NCBI GenBank assembly: GCA_030998225.1
Contig: JAPYXD010000728.1
Location: 186,001-250,000 of the forward strand
From: Diplolepis rosae
Taxonomy: Eukaryota; Arthropoda; Insecta; Hymenoptera; Diplolepididae
Direction: 5' to 3'
Length of the DNA stretch: 64,000 nucleotides
Positions 57,251 to 64,000 of this stretch are shown here, in pieces. The notes under the pieces are model-generated. The model ran no database searches and was not told the origin of the DNA. It worked only from the letters and a program-made list of their open reading frames with translations. How positions within the stretch are numbered: the first letter of the stretch is position 1; the number at the start of each line of letters is the position of its first letter. The position numbers and the translations under genes are program-made.

Positions 57251-59893
57251 TTTGAAAATATGAAACTTTGAGTTACATTTTTTCTGGACCCTAAAGCCAG
57301 CTAAGAACATCAAGAATTTTTAAATTTTAAAAATTGACTTTTCACATAAAATATGTTTTAATCTTTTATTCAAAAATTTATTTCTATGAATGAAACATTA
57401 GTGATTTTTTTATGTTAGAAAATTATGATCACATTTATTTACAAACAAAATTTTAAAAATAAAATATCCCAATCTTGAACGACTGGCGACCAAGATAGGT
57501 TCCCTATATAGACCCGATCTCAAATTTTCCATCGAGATGTCTCCCTTTCATAATTTAATTAACGGTTTCTTTTTCTATTGGCATCGATACATGTTTAAAA
57601 ATTGCTGATTTTTCTATTAAATTCAATGCGCGAACATTTTTCTCTAATATTATGCATAGGATAACAGCATTCAGATTTTTTAAACTGGGAATTAGTCAAG
57701 TTTTTCAAGGGCTTCCTAGTCACGGTCGAATCTCCTTAAATTGAGAGAATAATGCTATTTTGGTGAAAAAGCGATTTTATGAAAAAAGATTTGAAACAGA
57801 ATTTAAGCACAGAAGATAGTGTACTTTTCCAGTAGTAATTATATCATATTTTTTAAATTAATTTTTTCATTACATTAAGAAAGTAAAACACTTATTTGGT
57901 TACCAATTGGATGTGGTAAAATTTTGGAGAATATTTTTCCCTAAAAAAAAGTTCTAATTCGTCAAATCCCTACCATAATCAAACAAATTGTATTTGCCTA
58001 CATAGAAAACATTTTACGTCATAAGTAAAAGTTCTATTGAAAAATATTTTCTTAATATCGCTTCAAATTAACTTCCTTGACTTGTTTATCTTTTTTCACT
58101 ATGAAAAATTTTGCTCCTAATTTTGTGATTGAAATTTTAATGATTGTATAAACATTTTTAAAATCTTTTTAAGTATTTCAAATTTGTGATTGAAGCTTTA
58201 ATTCAAGAAGCTAAACATTTTTTTATATCTCGTCTTGTAACCATAAATATTTCTTGATATTAATTTTTACTGAAAAAATTTTTTGAGTGTTTAAAACATC
58301 CCAAAATTATATAAAATTTTGCATATATTTATTTCAGGTAAATAATTTTCAGAAGATTGCAAAAAAGGTTAATTTTTCAAATAATATGTTTCAAATTTGT
58401 CGTCGCTTTCGCGCCTTTTTTGTATAGAATCGAGAAAAACATAAAATCTGAGCATGCTGTCAATTTTTAAGAAGTTCTTTAATACACGCTTCGATTTAAT
58501 ATAGCGATCAAACTTACACAACTTTAAATATCAGTGCGTATGTGTGAATCCTCGCGCACGCAAAATCTGCTGAAAGTTCATATGAAATTGCATCTGAAGA
58601 GTTTTATAATACAAAATAAATTTAAAAAATTTAATAATCAATTATTTGGAAACAAAATTTCTTATTTACCCAAAATTATGTTTAGACAATTCTAATATAC
58701 AAGTGTGAATAAGAGATTTGATTATATCATTAAAAATTTGTGGAATAGCTCAAATCTTTTACATCACATGTTATTATAAAAATGAAGATGCCTTAACAGT
58801 AGATAAAAGTACAAGTGAACCTGTAATTTCTGATGGCAGTGCATATACCAAAATTATCTTTTAAACTATTCTTACGTATTTCGAAAAAATTATTTAAAGT
58901 ATTTTAATTCACAGTAAAAGTTTGTCGAATTATCTTCATACCAAAGAAACCTCAATTTGTAGTTTCGCATGCGAATTCAAATATAATTAATTGGCTTTTT
59001 TTAATAATCAAACCTTTCATTTACATTTATACATTAAAATTGTCATATACAAATTTTTAAGAATTCTAAAACTTTTTTTAAAAGTATTTTATTTTTATAA
59101 TATTGGTCACTTTTACTTAATAACAAAGAATCACAATGAGTAATTTCGTATGAAAATGTAAATATAATTTATTCATCAAAAAAAAAAAAAAAGAAACCTT
59201 TTGTTTACACTTATATATTGAAATTGTCACGTAAAAGATGTTATGTATTTCAAAAAAATGATATTTAAAGTATTTTACTCAATAGTAAAGGTTTGTCGAA
59301 TCAAGTTCATACAAAAAAATTGTTTAGTAATTGTAATTTCGGATCTGAATTAGAATATAAATTATTAATTTGCTTAAATATTGAACCCCTTCATTAACAC
59401 TTGTTTATTAAAACTATCATGTAAAAGATTTTACACATTATAAAATTTTGATTTTAGTTTTAAGTTTTCAAATTATATCTTCCGTCATTTCGAATTCGGC
59501 ATCTCTTTCGCGCCTCTTTTGCACGGAATCCAGCAGAGTCGAAAGAAACATAAAAACCGAGCAAGCTGTCGGTTTGTATTTTGTAAGCAGTGCTCCTACA
59601 CACTGTTGAGTTTCATATAGCAATCTAACTTACACAACTTTAGCTAACAGTGCGTACATGTGATTCCTCGCGCACGCAATATCAGCTGTAGGTACAAGGA
59701 GCCTTCAACCAGAGAAAACTCAGAGAACCACTGCGAACAGCAGACACACTACGCTGCGCGCGCAACCATTCTCACGTACGTACTGCTGTTGGCGTTGTGT
59801 GCGTAACGTTCGCGTGTCAAATCTGGACACACTGGTTTGGTGATCAGTATCAATCTTCAGTTTTTATTTATTTGACGTATTGCAAACCACAAA

Positions 59894-62358
59894 ATGCCAA
59901 AAGAAAAAGCAAAAAGGTATTATTGGAATGGCAGATTAGTTACTGAAAAAGTATACAAAGCTCGATTGAATCAACAAGGAGCTGGCAAAAAAGTTAGGAG
60001 CATTTACGGCACTAAAAACACCAAATATAACCTCAAAATTGATCAGACAAAGTATAAGCACTCAACGCATATAAATTTAAAGGATGAAGGAAATAAGATA
60101 GTGAATATAGATATGTTGGCACAACAACTAATATGCAAAAAATGCAATAATGTACTATCACTTCTTGACATAACAAGTAGTATAGCGTTGGGTTTGGGAA
60201 CTACGTCTTATATACCTTGCCGAAAATGTCAACACACAAACATCGTCTTGACAGATAAACAACATAATTTATCAGGATCTAGTACAATGACTTTTAATTG
60301 CACTACAAAAGCTGTGATTGGTGAGTACAGATGAATAATATTGTGTATTGACTCGTGAATGTTTACACAAGTGCCTATTATGATAATTAACATCATAAAC
60401 TTGTTACAGGTTCTTTGAACGGAGGTGGAGGTATCACTTCTGTAAATAAGCTTCTTGCAGTACTGGATGTTTCTCAGTTAAACCCAGGCACTTTTAGAAC
60501 TCACCAAAAAGAGGTAAATGAAGTCGTAGAAAAAATGGTTGAGGAGATTTGTACTAGAGCTGCCCAGGAGGAAAGAGAACTTACTATACAGAATTTTGAA
60601 AAGCTGAAAACTTTATTGTAAGGTAGTGTAAAAATTGCTAGTTGCTTTTCGACGTCTTTATCATGAATTGTAAATTATTTTTTAATGAATTTATGCAGAA
60701 CAGAGATCATATTTACAATTTATTTTTTACATATTAACTTCAACAAAATAAAATTTGTTCAAATGTCAGATGACGTGTTTTCCATGAAATTACTATTAGC
60801 GTAATTGTATTTGAAAAGTATATTTATATAGTCTAATTGATTTTGAAAAGGATAATAATTTTTTTACTATAACTGAAATATGATTTTTATAAAAAAATGC
60901 AGTACATAGTCCTAGAGTACGATAGTATATAATAAAATGGTGAAGTATAAATTATTTAATACATGTATTGTACTACCGGATAATAAATGATGCATAATGT
61001 ACTTTGATTTACACTACATGAAAAATTATTGAATAAATTGGGTATATATCTACGCACTGCTTAACTCCCTTCCGTCCTTCCTTTCCAGACCTGAACATTT
61101 ACAGAACAATTATTTATTTCCTGGTTTGTCACCTGCTGAAGAAGAAAGTAAGACTGTTCCGTTAGAAAATGTTGTTCGTGTGGGAGGATCTTTTGATATG
61201 GGATGGCCTACGAAAGGCTCTGGAAGAAGCTATGGCAGCTTGTCGGGTACAGCAGGATTTATAGAATTATTCAGCAAGAAAATAATAACACAAATTATAT
61301 TGAATCGGAAATGTCGAATGTGTGATCTTGGACATCCAAAGAGTGACCATAATTATAAGCTGAATTTTGTAGGCAACGCAAAAGCAATGGAGCCCAAAGC
61401 TGCTGCGTTACTCGTTAGTGATTGCAACAAAATATTATCAGCCTGTAAAATACAGATTGGGATTTTTATTGGAGATTGTGACTTCTGCCATTCAGGCAGC
61501 TCGGAACGCTGTTAATTACGAAATTGTTAAGCAAGACGACGTAAACCATACTAGTAACACAGTAACCTCAAAGCTGTATAAAAGTATTAAGCTGTTCAAG
61601 GAATTAAACTCCACGAGTATAAAATATCTTAATAAATTTTTCAACTACTGTGTGGCGCAAAATAAAGGTAATATAGTGTCATTGGCTAATGGAATAAGAA
61701 ATATACCATATCACTGCTTGAACCTACCTGCAAATTGTGGAGAGTGGTGTAAATATTCAAAAGACCCTGAGTCATATAAGCACTTAGTAATAGGAGAAGG
61801 CTTTAAAGTTCCTCATCTTTTTAATTTATTGATGAATATTTTTGATAATATGGCGGACAAGGCTAATGAATTTGCTGGAGGAGTATCGAGTAATCCCAAT
61901 GAAAGTTTTAATGCAATGTTAGCGAGTAAATCTCCAAATCCAAGTTGTACGGGACGTCTATATCTTACAATCTTCGTGTTGGCTTAACGTTGTTAAAGAA
62001 AAACGAAGGCGAAAAATTTATAATTGATTTAATGATTAACTGTCAAGTCTCTCCCTCCAAAAAACTTAGAAAATATTGTGAAGATGTAAATAAACATGCT
62101 AGCATTAAATATAATGAAGCTGGCACTGCTGCTTTCAAAAAGCGACGTTTATTTTTAAAGCAAAGGAAATCAGAGCTGAGGCATAAGAATGAATGGGTAG
62201 AAGGTACTACATATGAATCTAGTGCTTCTTTGAGAGATAATATATTAGATACTCTTCAGTTGGCTGTTATTGATGAAAAAGCAGAACCGATCATACGTGT
62301 ACCGGCACTACTTTTAAAGATATACGTTGTTGAAACTCGCAGTTGCACAAATTCTTAG
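59894..62358 (+). pseudogene. Mutator-like transposase gene, three exons, two frameshifts
   Basis: Exon 1 is 59894-60320 (start MPKEKAKRYYWNGRLVTEKV; zinc-binding ICKKCNNVL and CRKCQHTN pairs). The donor is GTGAGT at 60321. Exon 2 is 60410-60617 (LNGGGGITSVNKLLAVLDVS), with donor GTAAGG at 60618. Exon 3 is 61089-62358, entered in phase (LPEHLQNNYLFPGLS). Exon 3 carries GSFDMGWPTKGSGRSYGSLS (first catalytic Asp), CRMCDLGHPKSDH and IGIFIGDCD (second Asp), then a frameshift near 61482. The next frame has CGEWCKYSKDPE and SNPNESFNAMLASKSP (Glu region). A second shift near 61950 reaches the frame 61945-62358. The structure matches the Mutator-like transposase domain family of animals. Its 5' flank was split by the foldback 52 bp before the ATG. 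Confidence 0.85.
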
Positions 62359-62707
62359 CCGGCTTGCTGAAGCAAATATGGTGACTTGGCAACACCGCAT
62401 CAACAGCGCGCGCGTACGCTTATATTTGACATTGCTTCCAGAGCTTTGTTTTTACGAGCAGCTGATTTTTGTGAAATAAAAAATCCATTTTTGTTGAGCA
62501 ATTTATTAGACATCTTATTAGTATTCACAAACTGTCAATAAACTCATAATATAACCTCTCTCACACCATATGCTTTCGACTCGATATGAGAAAGACAGGA
62601 AAGCGGTGTTGCCAAATCGCACAAATCGACGCAGAAGACACATTTTGTTACTTTTGCGCATAAACGGTGCTCAACTCATTCGGTTAGAAAGCTTAACAGT
62701 AATCCCA
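62359..62707. other. No gene recognised
   Basis: TGGCAACACCGC at about 62390 is repeated in inverted form as GCGGTGTTGCCA at about 62602, a short arm pair 200 bp apart. No coding signal was found. Confidence 0.4.
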
Positions 62708-64000
62708 CTACCTATGATAGAGTAGGATGAGCACATCTACGGGCAAGAGAACGTCCTTAAGTCTTTCAGATCTACGCAATACGGTTTGCTCAATATTCAC
62801 TGAATTATCACTCGCTGTTTTAGTCTCACTAAACACCTTCGCACTGCACTCGATCATTTGATTACTGTGTCTTTTCCACATTACATCGTAATCAATCTGA
62901 TTCTGATTATCACATAGTAATTCTTCGGTCTCTCTCGGCCTTAATAACGAGAATCGGGTGCGTAGTTCACGTCCAAGGATAAGTTTTGCGGGCGTTTGAT
63001 TCGTTAGAGCATGTGATATTGTACGATATTCAAATAAACATTGCTTCGTAGCGTTTTCTAAAGATAACCCACTTTCAATCATAGACCTGACCTTACGCTT
63101 GAACGTGTCTACCAAGTTCTCCGCTGCGCCGTTTGTTGCTGGGCAGTACGTTGGACTAGTGCTATGTGTCGGATTGCCATTTCGAAAGACTGTCAATAAT
63201 TGACAGTACCATTTTGCCTTCAATTGACCCTAAAAAATCTGCGTGCACTCTATGCCACGACATTGTTGGCCACGACCACGGTGTGAAGGGGATTTTTAAA
63301 GGCTTTTTTTTTTTGTTTGTAGACATTTTATACATGACCGTGTTACTTCTTCTAATTCGCGATCCATATATGGCCACCAGACAAACGACCGAGCTAAAGC
63401 TTTCATTATACTAATGCCAAAATGGCTATAGTGCAGTTCACGAATTACTAGTGTTTTTAAATTCTCGGGTATCACCACTCGGTGCCCCCAAAGCAAACAA
63501 TTATTTTCAACTGATAACGCCTCACGTTTATTATAAAAAATTACTAATTCTTTGTCCGCCGATGGTGTGTCTGGCCATCCATCTAGGCAACAACGCATAA
63601 TTTGACGTAGACTTAACCAGTCAGCGTAATTTTCTGATCATTTTATGTATTTTATCTCGTAACGGAATGCTGTCAAGAATACTGCCCACCTTTGTATTCG
63701 CGCTGCAGCTGTTACCGGTATTGATTTTTCGGGATGAAAAATACGTGTAAGCGCAGGATTGTCCGTTTGAAATTAAAATCTTTGTGCCAAATAAGTACTT
63801 AAAGAACGGTTTCACTCCAATAATTATCGCTAAACCCTCGCGGTCCAACTGTGAATAATTACGTTCGCTTACATTCAATGTGCGACTAGCATAGTGAATT
63901 GGCCAGTCGTTTTTATCAATCCTGTGGGACAATATTGCCGATACCCCATGCGGTGACGCATCGCATGTCAATACCAGCTACTTTCTCGGATCATAGTGTA
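62708..64000 (-). pseudogene. Ty3/gypsy pol (RNase H and integrase), minus strand, continues past the window
   Basis: Read from the right, about 63971-63621 is RNase H (TCDASPHGVSAILSHRIDKN, HYASRTLNVSERNYSQLDRE). 63598-63296 is the integrase zinc-binding domain (HYSHFGISIMKALARSFVWW, CIKCLQTKK). 63377-63162 and 63223-62708 are the catalytic core (WSWPTMSWHRVHADFLG, first Asp, then HSTSPTYCPATNGAAENLVD with the catalytic Glu). The C-terminal region follows. Frame changes occur at about 63300 and 63190, and a change near 63700 is probable. The upstream RT lies beyond the window edge. Confidence 0.88.

Larger units (their letters stand above)
56745..57612. other. Spacer between the foldback arms
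   Basis: About 870 bp not shared between the arms. It holds a SINE-like unit (56984-57060) and a stem-loop resembling a hammerhead core (57221-57250), neither of which belongs to a hAT element. They may come from insertions into the loop. Confidence 0.6.
44562..59834. mobile_element. Giant hAT-like foldback element (arms about 2.2-2.5 kb)
   Basis: The termini CAGTGTGTCCAGATTTGACA and the exact complement are flanked by the 8-bp duplication GTTTGGTG (44554-44561 and 59835-59842). The left arm is 44562-45114 plus 54833-about 56744. The right arm is about 57613-59834. The two arms are inverted repeats nearly throughout. An LTR retrotransposon sits in the left arm. Each arm contains two related subterminal units with TTTCGCGCCT and CTCGCGCACG. 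The CAGTG ends and 8-bp duplication fit hAT. No transposase is present, so it is non-autonomous, about 5.55 kb without the insertion. Confidence 0.88.

Overview
The window looks like heterochromatin-like or intron-rich DNA from an insect, possibly a hymenopteran; the species call is an inference. It is AT-rich, most coding similarity belongs to metazoan transposable elements, and the clearest host gene is a plexin (plexin-A type) on the minus strand. Two spliced plexin exons are present (31958-32689 and 25050-25175). They are separated by a 6.8 kb intron packed with mobile DNA. No RNA genes, CRISPR arrays or bacterial features were seen.

Layout. 0.9-10.25 kb: relic of a Polinton/Maverick (adintovirus-type) element. 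It has a broken family-B DNA polymerase, a chromodomain remnant and other Polinton-associated genes, and it was split by a 4.55 kb insertion (2041-6590, 4-bp duplication CGGT) that carries a THAP-domain pseudogene. 10.3-12.4 kb: decayed Ty3/gypsy pol containing a 0.2 kb MITE. 12.6-14.2 kb: head-to-head Penelope-like fragments. 15.05-17.05 kb: R1-like LINE. 17.5-22.1 kb: a nest of DNA transposons around a Tc1/mariner-type transposase. 22.1-23.9 kb: a DD41D mariner-like element, with a second copy at 42.8-44.4 kb. 25-32.7 kb: plexin exons and an intron holding a foldback arm and two mariners. 33.5-34.2 kb: mariner remnant. 34.8-42.6 kb: small palindromic repeats containing a young BEL/Pao retrotransposon (7045 bp, near-identical LTRs, CATAC duplication). 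44.56-59.83 kb: a giant hAT-like foldback element (arms about 2.2-2.5 kb, 8-bp duplication GTTTGGTG). A 9.7 kb LTR retrotransposon with a chuvirus-like envelope gene is inserted in its left arm. 59.9-62.4 kb: a spliced but frameshifted Mutator-like transposase gene, just downstream of the foldback insertion. 62.7-64 kb: minus-strand Ty3/gypsy pol running off the window.

The elements do not form one pathway. The window is a layered record of insertion into insertion, and nearly every transposon gene carries stops, frameshifts or internal deletions. The objects most worth a second look are the giant foldback, the envelope-bearing element whose LTRs contain an expanding 133-bp hairpin minisatellite, the GAGGCGAAGCCGAGG palindromes, two mariner copies that share a nonsense codon, and the Polinton relic.
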